DNA of 64,000 bases from Macrosoma leucophasiata. Lineage: Eukaryota > Arthropoda > Insecta > Lepidoptera > Hedylidae. Positions 21,847 to 34,349 of this stretch are shown piece by piece (within the stretch, counting starts at the first letter, position 1; each line of letters opens with the position of its first letter). Below the pieces are notes generated by a model that worked only from the letters and a program-made list of their open reading frames with translations, had not been told where the DNA came from and ran no database searches. Made by a program: the position numbers and the translations under genes. Location of the stretch: assembly GCA_036365455.1 (NCBI GenBank), contig JAWQUS010000027.1, positions 16,790,501-16,854,500 of the forward strand, read 5' to 3'.

Positions 21847-23176
21847 TAAAATAATAATAAAAAATAAAATAAAATGTCTTTATTGCATGAATGTAGTACA
21901 GAAATGATAACATGGTGACATAAGTACAGTGCAATTACATTCTACCGTCAAGGTGTACAATGTCAGTTGCCTAGCCTGCAAATTATATTTTACAATATTA
22001 AAAACAGTCATCACAATACAGATCATTGAATTAGTGGTAAAACAATAATTATATGTATGTATATTTTTTACTGGTGGTAGAGCTCTAGTGACAGAGCTCG
22101 CGGGCGTAGGCACCACCGCATTACCTAATATACTTGCCGCTAAATGGTAGTGTTCAGCACTATTGTGTTCCGGTCAAGTGGTAATGTAAGGCCCTGTAAT
22201 TTCCGGCACAGAGGCATAACACCTTAGGCCTCAGGAGTGGTAACGCATCTGCATTTTGACCTTGGTCTTGTGTGGGTGTCTATAGGCTGCAGTCATCACT
22301 TAACATCAATGTGAACTGCATGCTTGTTTAGCACTTCGATTACATAAAAAAAAAAATATATATATAATGTTAGATTCCATTTAAATTAAATAATTAAATT
22401 ACAATTTATAAATTATTAATTTGTCAGATGAGTTTGTCAAATGTCATATTTTTGTATTCATTTATGTCATAAAAACAGTGTTCAAGTAACCAATTTTTAA
22501 TCTTCCTTTTAAATATATTTAACGGCAAACTTTTAAATGCGTCAGGTAATTTATTGTATATTGTTATAGCGTGTACATATATACACATTTCTCTTGTACA
22601 GCTCTAAACGGCATATTGGAAGGTATATTTTATATTTACGAGTACTTCTTACTGAGACAGTTGTTCTGTTTGCTACTTGCGAGTGGCTATTAAAATGTTC
22701 TGGGTGCTGTTTAACAAATACACAAAGTTCTTTAATGTACATACAAACAAGTGGCATGATTCTATATTTTTTGAAGAGAGGTTTGCAGCTATCCATAAAA
22801 TGAGCACCGGAGCTCTTATACATTTCTTTTAGTACAATAAATGCTCTATGAATATCTACTGAGTTTCCCCATAGTAATAGGCCATACGAAAGGACTGAGG
22901 ATACATAGCCATGATAAGCACTTAGAGCTGCTTCACTGGATACAGTTAATCGCAGTGTTTTTATGGCAAAGACGAATCTATCAAGTTTGTCACAGACATA
23001 CTCCACAGTGATTTCCAGTTACAGTGTTTATCAAGTCTTATTCCTAGGAACATTGTATTGTCGGCTTCCTCAATTTTTACATTATTTGCGATTATATTAA
23101 GGTTTATTTCTTTTTTCCTGTGAGTCTGAAATTGGATGAATTTAGTTTTGTTTATATTGGGGGATACATGGGGGAT
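21847..23176 (-). pseudogene. 5'-truncated LINE (CR1/Jockey-like), pol C-terminus
   Basis: The minus-strand frame 22551-23006 (151 codons) contains EYVCDKLDRFVFAIKTLRL, AYHGYVSSVLSYGLLLWGNS, and CKPLFKKYRIMPLVCMYIKE, typical of the C-terminal end of insect non-LTR pol proteins downstream of the reverse transcriptase. The upstream catalytic part is missing. The 3' tail is A/T-rich at 21847-21880 (plus strand). Short identical flanks acata (21842-21846 and 23177-23181) mark the insertion. A family A copy interrupts the 3' UTR. Confidence 0.75.
22064..22356 (-). repeat. Family A dispersed repeat, full length, innermost of the nest
   Basis: A complete minus-strand copy. Its 3' hairpin is gagctct-gtcact-agagctc, where both sides of the stem changed together relative to the 13.4 kb copy (c to t, g to a). 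Confidence 0.9.
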
Positions 23177-23326
23177 ACATAGCGAAACTATAGGGGTTCC
23201 TTGTTAACTACGGAACCCTAAAAACAGATTGTTTTAGGCTCCATTTTGGTCCCTTTTTGTCCCTTTTTTTGGAAAAATTCAGTCCCTTTTCCCTTTTTTG
23301 TAAGAGCGACTCTGCTAAAAACCCTG

Positions 23327-24235
23327 ATAGTGTGAGTTGGCGGCATAAATGGCGCCACTTTACGGCTCAGTACAGTTTACAGACGCGCCCATCTCGCATT
23401 TTTGAAATATGGCCCGTTCCCTCTTTCGATGTCGCCCTGAGTAAATCTCAAGATATTCTCTGTTTCATTATTTTATACAATATCACAGCATTGTTTGTGA
23501 CATTCACAAATGGACGTAAATTTATAGGTGCTACACTAATGCATGTCCGACAGTTAATACTAGTAGTTTTTTGAGTTTGTGTCTTGGATTCGCTAAATAG
23601 TGTTAATGACTTCTAATCGAGTTGATTTCCGAATTTGAATCTTTGACACGCAAGTAGCTTTATTCAGTTTTTCATTTGTGTGAATCTCAGCAGCCCGTAG
23701 TCTGAAACATTTGCCCGAAATAGTTTGCATACTTAATTTTCTTTTATATTTAAATGCATGCATTATATTTAAAATCTTTAATGAAATAATAGATTGCTGC
23801 CTATACCTTTTGCATTAATAAGGTGTGACTAAGAGAAAAAAGAGTTTGCATTATGTATCGGAACCAAATAGCATCATCCCGACATCCCAGTTTTTATCTA
23901 TTTACCATAAGGTTCTGATATATTGGAAATTGTTCGTTAGTATTGTAGTATCTTTTATTAACTATTGGGCCTATTATATACCACCATAACTTCTACAGAG
24001 CTGCACAAAATTCAAGACCGTTTAAATAAATAGGCATTGCTGACTTATTCATCACCTTGGATCGCCATCGCCCCTTTGAACTGTTCCTTGTGATGGAATA
24101 ATTTACTTGCACGAGCAATTTACTGGCCCTCGTCTGAAATAGGTATGCCACTGCTACTTTAAACACGAACACTATAAAAGGTTTATTCCAAAACACTTGA
24201 TTTGCGCCATCTGCCAGCTTAATCGTGTTTTGTTT
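23327..24235. other. Non-coding stretch, nothing recognised
   Basis: Short open frames without motifs (for example 23993-24196). No element ends. Confidence 0.35.
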
Positions 24236-24395
24236 AGATGTATGGCCCCGTAAAAACTATCACAGAGGGAAAACAACTTAGACCCCTAGGGTGGCAGCCT
24301 ATCTGCATTTTGACCTCCGGTTTTTGTGTAAATGTCTACAGGCTACAGTCGTTACTAACCATAACCGTAGGTGTTAATTGCGTGACACTATCATT
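24236..24395 (-). repeat. Family A dispersed repeat, 5' half, subfamily 2
   Basis: Contains tatggccccgtaaaaactat, cacagagg, gcctatctgcattttgacct and a diverged head. The 3' half is absent. Confidence 0.65.
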
Positions 24396-24455
24396 ACATT
24401 TAAAAAACAGCAGTAATACTGATAATACCTAATAATATTATCCACATTAAAAGAT

Positions 24456-24885
24456 CACACCATAAAAGGTCATGGCATATTCCTAATTCACACATGCATG
24501 CGGCATGCTTCCACCGATGGTTATTAAATGGGAATGGCTTGCGGTATTAAGCGTCGGAGTGCAGCGCTTTGCCTTATCGAGCTCGTTAGTCCTCCGGGCT
24601 CCGGGAAGCTCTTTAACGCTCTGCAACGTTCTAAAACGTTTAGATTACGGCGTCGGTTCGGTTTCTTAGACGCTGTACAACGATATTGTATCGTGCTTAT
24701 GGCTAAAGATCTAATCTATGAAAAGCGGGGTTTTTGGCATTTGTGTTGTGTACGGGATTGAGGAGGAGTACGCGGCGCAGTATGGGGATTGATTTCAGTC
24801 TTAAACGAATAAATCTCTGGAAACGAACTCTTGTGGAAGAGGCAGACACGAATGTGTCTGGCCATGCCGAGATTAATTAAACCTT
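24456..24885 (+). repeat. Unrecognised repeat unit, copy 1 of 3
   Basis: Runs from cacaccataaaaggtcatgg through gtgcagcgctttgccttatc, gagctcgttagtcctccggg, agctctttaacgctctgcaa, ttgtgtacgggattg to ctggccatgccgagattaat. The 77-codon frame in it is broken in the other copies, so it is unlikely to be coding. I do not recognise the family. Confidence 0.65.
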
Positions 24886-25132
24886 ATGCTTAACCTGTCT
24901 CAGCATATTATTGTCCCAAGAAGGATTTATACATATCTTAAAGTGACTTCCGGCATTAGGCCGACCTAGGCCAGGGAAAGTTTGGCCGCTGATTAGATCC
25001 TTAAAAAAATACTTGTACTGGTAAAGGTCATGGTAGATCAGTTTCTGTCTTTTCCAAATTGGCAATTTAAAGCCGAAGGAGTGAAACATATTTTATCCAT
25101 CGAGTGTACCTATTACCACCAGTAAAACGGAT
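24886..25132. other. Spacer between unrecognised repeat units
   Basis: Ends in taccaccagtaaaac, the tail of a family A copy whose body is not recognisable. The minus-strand 70-codon frame has no known motif. Confidence 0.35.
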
Positions 25133-25390
25133 TACACCATAAAAGGTTGTAGCATAGTCCTTATTATTAACACACGCGGCATGCCTCCACCAATGGTTTT
25201 TAAATGGGAATGGCTTGTGGTATTAAGCGTCAGAGTGCAGCGCTTTGCTTTATCGAGCTCGTTAGTCCTCCGGGTCCCGGGAAGCTCTTTAACGCTCAGC
25301 AAAGTTCTAAAACGTTCAGATTACGGCGTCGGTTCGGTTTCTTAGACGTTCTACAGCTATATTGTATTGTGTTTATGCGGAATTAAGCTG
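25133..25390 (+). repeat. Unrecognised repeat unit, copy 2 of 3 (3' truncated)
   Basis: Starts acaccataaaaggttgtagc, 677 bp after copy 1, and follows copy 1 closely (tttatcgagctcgttagtcc, ttacggcgtcggttcggttt) until about 25385, where it breaks off. Confidence 0.65.
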
Positions 25391-25399
25391 GGATTATTA

Positions 25400-25840
25400 C
25401 ATATTCTCTGACTGAGTGCAGCGTCTTGCCTTATCGAGCTCGTTAATCCTCCGGGTAGCTCTTTAACGCTCTGCAACGTTCTAAAATGTTTAGATTACGG
25501 CGTTTGGTTCCGTTTCTTAGACACTACAACGATATTGTACCGTGCTTATGGGTACGAGATGTAATATGACACGCAAGGTGTTATATGCCTTATTATTATG
25601 TGTTTGTGCGTTTGTGAGTTGTGTACGGCGTTGAGAAATGCGCGGCACGGTATGGGCATTTATTTTAATCTTGCTCGTTCTTAATCTCGGGATACTAATT
25701 CGCTTGTGGGAGAAGCTGATATGGTTAGGGCAGCCGTTGTCTACAGGGAGCTTAACCGAATTTACTTGTATTGAAAAGTGTCAATCCTGCGAGTAGTTGT
25801 GACTGGCCATGCTGAAACAGATAAAACCACGTATTAAAGA
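25400..25840 (+). repeat. Unrecognised repeat unit, copy 3 of 3 (5' truncated)
   Basis: Begins at gagtgcagcgtcttgcctta and continues to the end of the unit, ctggccatgctgaaacagat, so it complements copy 2. It is the most diverged and contains extra sequence near 25560-25620 and 25720-25790. Confidence 0.6.
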
Positions 25841-26539
25841 TCTTATGGACATACCGTCGTCGAATCGTCTTTAGACGCTTACCTCATATAAAATTAAGAA
25901 ACTGATTTATATCGCAGTGTCTTACTTTTCTAAAGGTGCAAGACATGTAAAAATAAAATGCAATGGTTGAACACAAACGCTTGATCGTGAATCTCAAGCT
26001 CGTGGAATGCTGTATAATTTTGTAATCTGAACCGACTAACTAGATTAGCCACGATGCAACTAATGTGGCTAAGAGATTTAGCGTCGCCCACCATAAATAA
26101 CATTTAATAATAATTTCACTTTGTAAATAAATATTTTGATAGAGCTGGTCTTGCGGTGTTTCTATATATATTATGTTTAATAAAGGTAAATGATTATTGT
26201 GGTTTTGTGAAATTTCGTGTGGTCAACTTTCAGATGAGACGAGACCAATTTTTGGCAATTGCCTACAGCGTTTAATTTTCCCTATTTTAGAAGACATGTT
26301 GGTAGATAATATACTTATTAAGAAAGAAGATTTGATCTTTAAAGATGTACTCAGTGGGTGAACCATTATAAAGTATGAAGGATTTGATGGGTACCCAGAA
26401 TGATCAATGGTTGCTCTTTCGGAACACCAATCAAATCGTGATTAAGATTTGTGATCAATATTTTTTCGGAGAGATAGGCACGTTTCTAGACAAATGAGCA
26501 TAACTTCACGGTTGTATTTCACTTATTTCCCAACTTAAT
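25841..26539. other. Non-coding stretch, nothing recognised
   Basis: AT-rich; no motif or duplication. Confidence 0.35.
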
Positions 26540-26715
26540 CGGGGTTCTGGGACATCAGGCGTAGCCTAATTTGCCTTATGTCATACTGCCTCAGAGGCTC
26601 TGAGTTAATATCCAACTCGAACGCGATAATGCTGATTCTGAATACTATACTACTACCGTTTGGTGGCAGATAGTTAATACCGTGGTGCGTACACTCTCGA
26701 GCTTAGACACCGTAT
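26540..26715 (+). repeat. Family A dispersed repeat, degraded 3' half
   Basis: Shares gccttatgtcatactgcctc, tttggtggcagatag and accgtggtgcgtacactctc with subfamily 2 in the right order. Strongly diverged. Confidence 0.5.
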
Positions 26716-27389
26716 TTATTTAGTTTAGTTTTAGTAATAACTGACGAAGCAATTAAACGATACGGGTCATTATTAAAACTGTATGCGTTACAGACATTAC
26801 AGTGTTACAATGCAATTTCAATCGTTGGTTAATTTTGTCATGGAATAAAGTATGGCCAATTGTTGAGTTATGGTTCAAGTCAAATGTTTCATCAGACTTT
26901 TTATACGGAATTGTTACGCTACATTGTTGTTAGCAAATAATGCATAATAACGTTATGATACTATCAGTGGCTTTATTGTTATTAGGTATGTGCTGTACAA
27001 AATATGTGTGTTGTCAGTTACGTGTACATAATTGTTGTTTGCGATGTTTTATATGCTTGTATTATACTGAAAATGAGCGCATGAACATTATTATGAGTTG
27101 TAAGGTAGCTACTTAATGTAAATATTTGGACAGGTGAAAATAAAATATATTGCTGGCATTGGTACGATAACATAATATAGTCTTAGAAGCAGTAATTCAC
27201 GTTCATTGAAAATTTGCGTAAAGACCATTTTTAAACGTCCACGAATTAGATACCATTCTTAAATTTTTGTGATCTATTAAATATCATGTAAATTGAACAT
27301 AGTACATATTCCTTTACAGAAATTGTATGATCTAGAAATAGAAAATCTTTAAGCATCCTCGATAATAAATTACCTATCTCAAAAAAATC
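26716..27389. other. Non-coding stretch, nothing recognised
   Basis: AT-rich host-like sequence upstream of the LINE. No first open reading frame (gag-like ORF1) of that LINE is visible here. Confidence 0.4.
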
Positions 27390-30300
27390 CTAAGCTCCTC
27401 ACTAATTTGCGCAAAGTATTCCTGCTCATTTCTCCGATATGTCAACATCTTTCGCCAACCAGAATATACATGCCATTCTTGTTTCAGAATCATGGCTGAA
27501 GCCCACTCTCCCTTCAACATATTATGCGTTACCAGGTTTTCATTTGATTCGGAACGATCGTACAGATCGCGGAGGAGGTGGTGTTGCAATATACATTAGA
27601 AGTCACATTCCTTTCTCTATTATTCGTATGTCACCACAACCTAGCAATGGCGCTGAAAACCTTTTTATTGAAGTCCTGCAAATACGAAACTCCTCCTTGG
27701 CGTGTATTACTGCCCTCCTCTTACGATCGATTATTTTTCCTCCATGGAAAAAACTTTTGAAGATCTGGTACCTCAATATGAACACTCGATAATAATGGGT
27801 GATTTAAACACTTGCTTATTTAAAAATGACACAAGATTTAATAATCTCCAATCTTTAGTAAATTCTGCTAACTTGCATATACTTCCACTCTCTGCCACTC
27901 ACTTCTTTCCTAACTCTACTCCGTCGCTCCTGGACCTCATCTTCGTTACTTCGCTTGATCATGTGGCTAAGCATGGCCAATGCTCAGCAGATTCTTTCTC
28001 ATATCACGACTTAATATATGTGTCATATAAGATTCGTCCCCCTAGGCCAAGGCCAAAATTCTCATGCAGCGTAATTTTGGTGGCATGGATAAAGATCGAT
28101 TGCTAGAAGATGCATCCAAAATTGATTGGTCTGTCATAGATCGCGCATGTGATGTTGACAAGAAAGTTATTTTATTCAATTCCTTACTCACGCATCTCTT
28201 CGATATACATGCACCTATGCGGCCTGTCCGCGTCAGGCATCCGATCAGATCCTGCCCCTTGGCTCAATGATGATATAAAGGCTTTAATAACAAAAAATAA
28301 TAATGCCAAATGTAGGTTTAAGCGTAACTCCAGCGACATCAATCGGGAAAAATACGTATCCTTACGGAATCGCTGCAATAAGGTGTGTAGAGACGCACAG
28401 CGGCGCCATATTCATAATTCTGTTTCTGATGAAGATCCCGCAAAGGTGTGGAGGTTTTTGAAGTCTATGGGAGTTGGTAAAAGTCGTAATTCTTCTGAAG
28501 TATCAACACATTTTTTAGATCTTAACTCTCTCAATACACATTTTTCGTCATCCTCTTATATAAATGGAAGCACCAAATCACAAACATTAATCTCATTGTA
28601 TCATACCGCTACTCCTGACAGTCCTCTCTTTTCCTTTCAACAATTTACTGCTCGTGATGTTGAGAGAAATATTCTTGCTATTGACTCTGATGCAGAAGGT
28701 AGTGATATGATTAGCCGGAAAATGATCCTTCCTGTCATCAAGATTGTTAGTCCTATTATAACTTCGGTCCTAAATTATTCCCTTACCATTAGTACTTTCC
28801 CATCTGCCTGGAAAGATGCTTATGTAATACCGGTACCCAAAAAATCAAATCCAAAATACCTTCATGAATATCGTACTATTTCCATCCTTCCCTTCCTCTC
28901 TAAAGTCATTGAACGCCTTATCCATCAACAGCTCAGCTCTTTCCTATCCAAATTCAATTTACTCAATCCTCATCAATCTGGATTTCGTCCAGGTCATAGC
29001 ACTACCACTGCCTTAGTCAAGATTATGTCAAGGCATGGTATGGAACAAAGAAAAGTAACTGTAATGGTCTTACTGGATTTCAGTAATGCCTTTAACACTG
29101 TTGACTTCGATATCATACTGGCAAACCTTCGGTCCCTCAACATATCTCCGACAGTTATTGCATGGTTTCAAAATTACTTGTTTGGACGCCGACAACGCAT
29201 TCGACTAGATGACAAGTTTTCTACTTGGTGTGATGTTGTAGCCGGCGTCCCACAAGGTGGCGTGCTGTCCCCATTTCTCTTTTCAATTTTTATTAACTCT
29301 ATAAGCATCAGTTTAACTTCTCTCTACCACCTTTATGCAGACGATTTACAAATTTATTTTCAAAGTAGTTTAGATGACTTATCAAACGCTATTCAAATTA
29401 TTAATGAAGACCTGGATAAAATTTACAGATGGAGTGTATCCCATGGCCTGCAGGTCAACCCAACTAAAAGTCAAGCGATACTATTTGGTAGTCGCCAGTT
29501 GATTCGTCGCATTAATTTCTCCACATTAACACCGATCCTCTTTAACGGAATATCTATTGATTATTGTGACACTGTCAGGAATCTAGGAATAAAAATGGAC
29601 AGTTTTATGTCGTGGGCTCCGCAAATTGGCGATGTAAGTAGGAAGATGTTTGCCACTGTTAGTTCACTTCGTCGTCTTAGAAATTTTTTGCCCACTGCCA
29701 CTAAGATTATGCTCGCTAACTCCATTCTTTTCCCCATTTTGGACTATGCTGACATATCCTATCTTGATCTGACACAAGAGCAGCTAGGTAAGCTTGAACG
29801 ACTCCAAAATCTTTCTATACGGATCATATTTGGTTTACGCAAATATGATCATATTTCAGAATTTCGTAAACAGCTCAAGTGGCTTCCAATCCATCTTCGC
29901 AGGAATACACACATTCTCTCTCTTCTTTACTGCATACTGTACTACCCGCACTGTCCCCAATACCTTAAAGATCGTTTCAAATACCTTGATCAAAATAATT
30001 CCCTCTGCCTCCGCTCTTCCAGCAACCTTCGCTTAAAGATCCCGTCTCACTCTTCTTCCTTTTATGCAAAATCGTTTACTGTTGAAGCTGTCAAACTATG
30101 GAATTCCTGACCCATAACAATACGACAGGCTCTGGCGACTTTCAAGTTTCCGGTAAAGGAGTTTTACCTCACCTTAGACTCATAGTTTGCCATCCCTGAT
30201 GGTAAGATATTTTATATGTTTAAACTTGTCTTATATTAGTATGTATATATTATATTTATATATTAATATATATTATATGCATAAATAGATATATATGTAT

Positions 30301-30551
30301 ATTTGTAAGTATTCTACTATGTATTTATTGATAATATTAATTTTACATTTTGCGTAAATGATTATCTGTCTTTTAAAAATAATTGTTGATTGTACACCCC
30401 TTCTTCTTAGACATAATTATGTCGCTAATAACCTAGGTTGTCTGGAAGAAATTGCTTTAAGCAATAAGACCGCCTATTGTGCATGTCCATACTATTGTCT
30501 TTGTTGATTGTTACTTTTGGTGTACAATAAAGAATATTACTACTACTACTA
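27390..30551 (+). mobile_element. Non-LTR retrotransposon (LINE), CR1/Jockey group
   Basis: Contains an endonuclease plus reverse-transcriptase ORF2, a ~350 bp 3' UTR and a (TAC)n tail at 30538-30551 after gtacaataaagaata. Upstream similarity fades near 27390, at the start of the endonuclease, so ORF1 and the 5' UTR are lost. Clade assignment within the CR1/Jockey group is uncertain. No target duplication was found by eye. Confidence 0.85.
27400..30185 (+). pseudogene. LINE ORF2: endonuclease and reverse transcriptase, broken
   Basis: Encodes the enzyme pair that nicks target DNA and copies the LINE RNA there. The endonuclease starts near 27400 and shows ILVSESWLKP and LIRNDRTDRGGGGVAIYIRS; a second frame from about 27702 has IIMGDLNTCL and a DLIFVTS-type block. 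Shifts lie near 27700, 28065 and 28230. From about 28235 the reverse transcriptase frame is open to 30110: DFSNAF (first catalytic Asp, residue ~310 counting from 28149), GVPQGG (~366) and YADD (~396). A TGA at 30108-30110 stops it early; the same frame then runs to a TAG at 30183-30185, the likely original end. Confidence 0.85.
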
Positions 30552-32438
30552 ATTTGGATAATATTCCATGTTCTATTGCTGTTTATTACATTTTTAGAAG
30601 TACAACTATTGTGACATACGACATATTATCATATTTTATCATTTGTTTCAGGTAAGCCGACCGAGTCGCATTCATATTTCATCGTTCAAACTGCACGAGC
30701 TATCTTCGTTCCATCGGTACCGTAATATCAGACGAGACGGCGTACATTTCTGACATATATTTACGATAAACATAAAAAACGTCTCAAGCAACGGTTGTTC
30801 TGGAGTACAAAGCGAAGTGACGAGCGCGGAAAACGTTTCCCACTAAAATATGAATCGCTTACCTAATTCCTTCGACCATTTTCCGAATGGAGAAATTCAC
30901 TCAGCTCAGCCCCAAACGATTACTTCTCTTTACAGTGACACGCAGGCAGGGGAGGGTTAGCGAGATTCGACCACATAAATAATCGAAAGCTTAAGAATTC
31001 AGCGCTCGGTTTGGAATACGGAGAAAACGTGAGGCTAAATTGATTGCGAAATATAACACCCGCAAAGCTCTTCCCACCCAGTATTCCCCTTTTTTTCCTC
31101 CCGTATCAGGTGCACATTGCTTTCTCAAATATTTGTTTCGTACAGCCGTTATGCAGTGTTGCCAGCTCTACGATCTCGATAATTGTAAACATCCGTTGTA
31201 CATATAGGAAAAGTAGCCAAGTGGGAATCGGACTCGCGTCCACAGATATCCGTGCAATGGTAAAATTTGCCATGTTGTCATAACTACCATGGACTTCTTA
31301 TTGGTTTCTCTGTAATCGATAGATAGGTTAAGGCTACAGGTTTTTTTTCCAGAATTATAAGTAGGCGCCGTAGTTTCGAAAATAGTGGGGGTAAGGTATG
31401 GCCAATTTTCGTATATATTTGAATAATTTCAAAACTACTTATTTTAAAAAAATATGTCTTTCGGGTCAATTCGGATCTATACGAGTAGGTCTCGTACAAT
31501 AAGGCCTTTCCCGCGATGTATCACACAAGGGATATTTATACGATTTTTTTATCAATGTGAGCTATACGTATTTGCCAATTTTAATATTAGGTAAATAGGC
31601 AAATACCAATATTGCAGATATAGGAGATGCAGTTCATAGGAGTTGTGAAAGTTATCATGAAAGCTAAAGAGGATATCTAATTAAAATGTATATGTGAAAC
31701 CTGACTTTATGACTGAGCAACGTTGTAATGAGTTATCAAGAAAGCGTCAGTTTTCGCTTTATCACGTTTCATATTTTTCATTTAAGAAAAAAGATGGACT
31801 TTTCATATTGTAGAAACCATTTTTTGAACGCTATCGCGAGTCCAGGATCATCGGGTCCAGAAACACTCAAACTGCACCGCTGTATAAAATCGTCGAACGG
31901 TTTGCAGTACGAAGCGGGCTTTTATATACAGAAAGAGCTTAAACATCTCAAGCTCGCATTTCCGAATTAATCGGATTGAAAGGGAAAAAAACCAGGACTC
32001 GTCACACGATATAGATACAGACGGCTACGTACCGCCGCCGTGTAAATTATTGTCCATTGATACCGTGAAGCAGTAATCGCGGCTTCCAGAATGGCCGTTT
32101 ATTTCTTTTGCGATAAGTAAGCACCTTAAGAGGCGTATCTCCTAAAATGTTGGTGGCGTGTGATGCGAATATCACCCGAGGTGGCAGTAGCGCCCACACG
32201 TTGACAGCACAATTGACGATTTATGCCTCGAGGATCGCAGCGCCCAATTTACGACCCTAAGACACCGCCCGCTCACCGTTCAACCTATCCTTTGATTATT
32301 TATATGTCTAGATAGACACTGAAGACTTCAGACGCGTAGGACAAAATATAGTTGAACAGATCAAGTCAATATCATGATAAGCAGTATAATAACGCGTCTC
32401 ACAGGCCACCTAACGTATATCTGTGACGCACACTAAGG
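30552..32438. other. Repeat-poor non-coding stretch
   Basis: About 30650-31050 and 31800-32290 match nothing else in the window and have moderate GC, consistent with single-copy host DNA. Open frames here are short and without motifs. No exon could be called. Confidence 0.35.
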
Positions 32439-34349
32439 GACCGTGCACGAGTTCAGCGCCACCTAGCGTCCGCAACTTTGTGGGACCGTTGCTTGTCTAA
32501 CCATAATGACATATTACCGCGAAATTTTGATAAAATATTATTTTAATAGAAAATTATACATTAATCTTCTTCCAAAAATACTCTGACACTTTAACTTGGG
32601 TGGAGAAAGAGTTGTGAAACAATTTTTGATCATTCAAATCAAATGAGTTGAGTAAAATTTATTCAAAAAGTGTGTTTTATTTCGAACATATATTATGTCA
32701 GGGTTTATTTAGTTCATTTTTAGATGTAGTTTTACAGTAAAAGAAGACGATATAGCTATTTTATGGGTTACATGCAATAATTATAAACATATAGAATTGT
32801 TCTTATATCGCTAGCAATAAATTAAATGTCGTTTGCTATATCGAAATGAGTATTATTTTAGGATCCGGGTTTGTGTGTAGCACACACTATAAAATTTCAA
32901 CCACAAACAATCTTTAAAGAAAAATTGTTGGTTTCTCCTGGACATGTCCTTGATATAGAGAAATTAAGAAGAAAACAAAGACAGAGATCAAGCATCAAGC
33001 CGGCATCATAAGACAAACATGTATTTTGATACCTTACAAAACTTCTTTATGTATAAACAATCTCAGTTCGAAGTCATAATCAATTTGATTGGGTTTGTAA
33101 TAGACGTAATATTTAAGTAAAATGCAGCACGAGTGTGAAATGTAATTGCGTGTTTGTTATCAATTTCTTGTATTGTTCAATTTTCCAAGTAGATCTTGAG
33201 AATCAATCGATAAAACTTTACTACGGCGGGTGGCTCATGATCATGCGCCATACTCATGAACGCGTGCTGATGGTGGGGACTGATCTGTTCTGGTCTGCCG
33301 GTGCTACATTTCGTTATGGTGGATAGTTATTGATTTCTACTTATACAAATACAGAAAGAGACTTTGTGTGAATGATAGTATCGGTGTAAAAATGAAAAAA
33401 GGCATGCTCCGATGGTTCGGGCATATAGAAAGAATGTCGAATGAGCGAATGACTAAACAGATATACAATGCGAATGTGGATGGTTGCAGAGGCCCAGGAA
33501 GACCAAAGCTGACCTACCATGACCAAATAGGTCGAGTTCTGTCTGATGGTGGGGTCAAAAGTCGGCGTGCATGTATGAAGAGAATGATGAAGGTAGACGA
33601 GGCACGAGAGGTTTGTCAGAACCGGGATATCTGGCGCTCTTCACTCTCTGCCTACCCCGTTAGGGACCTGGCGTGAAGATACATACATACATACAAATAC
33701 ATATGCTATATACGTTTACATTACTAGATTTGAATGACTATCTGTATTAGACATAAGTTAAAAATTTAAAAGAGCTCCAACTGAGTTTCTTTGGTAGCGG
33801 AGTTCTTCTCAATAGTGACTGTACTTGGAACTCCGCCAAGTGAATAACATAGATTTTGATTATGATGAATAAGTTTTTACTTTTCTTATCTAGTTTTTGG
33901 AAGGAAGGAATTGAAATGTTTTTACCTAATAGTAAGTTTATTTTATCCCTAATTTAATTAACTTAATTATCTGTTTTACTTTTACTTAAAATGAATAATA
34001 ACATGAATAATTACTTATGTAATAAGTAATTATTCACTTTAAGTTGTTATTGATTTCTAAGGACTATTCAAAACGGTTGTAAAATTTTGCTCGAAATAAA
34101 CATATTTTCGTTCTTGCTTTCTCCCTTTACTACCTTTACTCTTATTTCTAACTGATATTTTTGGAGTTTACATCACAAAAACTGCTGTTTACCATTTTGT
34201 CGGCGGTTAAATGTGATTATGAAAATTACGTATCCAAGTCTAAACAGATTTCTTTGAGATGACATGTCCCACATTATTGCTACTTTTCGCCACCATGGGC
34301 GCTGCGATCGATTACATTACCCCCACCTAGTACTTCGCACGGTCCCTAT
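32439..34349. mobile_element. Possible TIR element around a LINE fragment
   Basis: gggaccgtgcacgag near 32439 has an inverted partner, gcacggtccc, ending near 34349, with weak inverted similarity inside (gcgccacctagcg / ccatgggcgctgcg). Flanks do not give a clear target duplication. The interior is AT-rich with no transposase frame and contains the LINE 3' end at 33368-33705. Confidence 0.3.
33368..33705 (+). pseudogene. LINE pol C-terminal fragment with (CATA)n tail
   Basis: A 102-codon frame with MKKGMLRWFGHIERMS, GPGRPKLTYHDQIGRVLSDG, and RDIWRSSLSAYPVRDLA, the C-terminal end of a non-LTR pol as seen in many insect LINEs. It stops at TGA and is followed by agatacatacatacatac. The same 3' end, inverted, appears at 17632-17748 and 18049-18247. 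The reverse transcriptase itself is absent (5' truncation). Clade not determined. Confidence 0.75.

Larger units (their letters stand above)
21315..23226 (+). mobile_element. Second-level repeat (AACCGGTCAAGTGCG type) in the nest
   Basis: Begins aaccggtcaagtgcgtgtcg, tagggttcccta, and ends ggggttccttgttaactacg then gaaccctaaaaac. Flanked by the 9-bp word gattgtttt (21306-21314 and 23227-23235). The gtgcg(a)gtcgg ... gggttcc motif is common in moth and butterfly genomes; inverted partial copies lie at 35225-35350. Non-coding. Confidence 0.65.
20899..23326. mobile_element. Outer TIR element of a four-level nest
   Basis: Ends are cagggcttttagtggcagtc on the left and gactctgctaaaaaccctg on the right, an imperfect inverted pair starting CAGGG as in some hAT-like elements. 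It is flanked by atagtg on both sides (20893-20898 and 23327-23332). A 6-bp duplication is short for hAT, so the class is open. Inside both ends are repeated agtcccttt words. Its own sequence is about 520 bp; the rest is later insertions. Confidence 0.65.
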
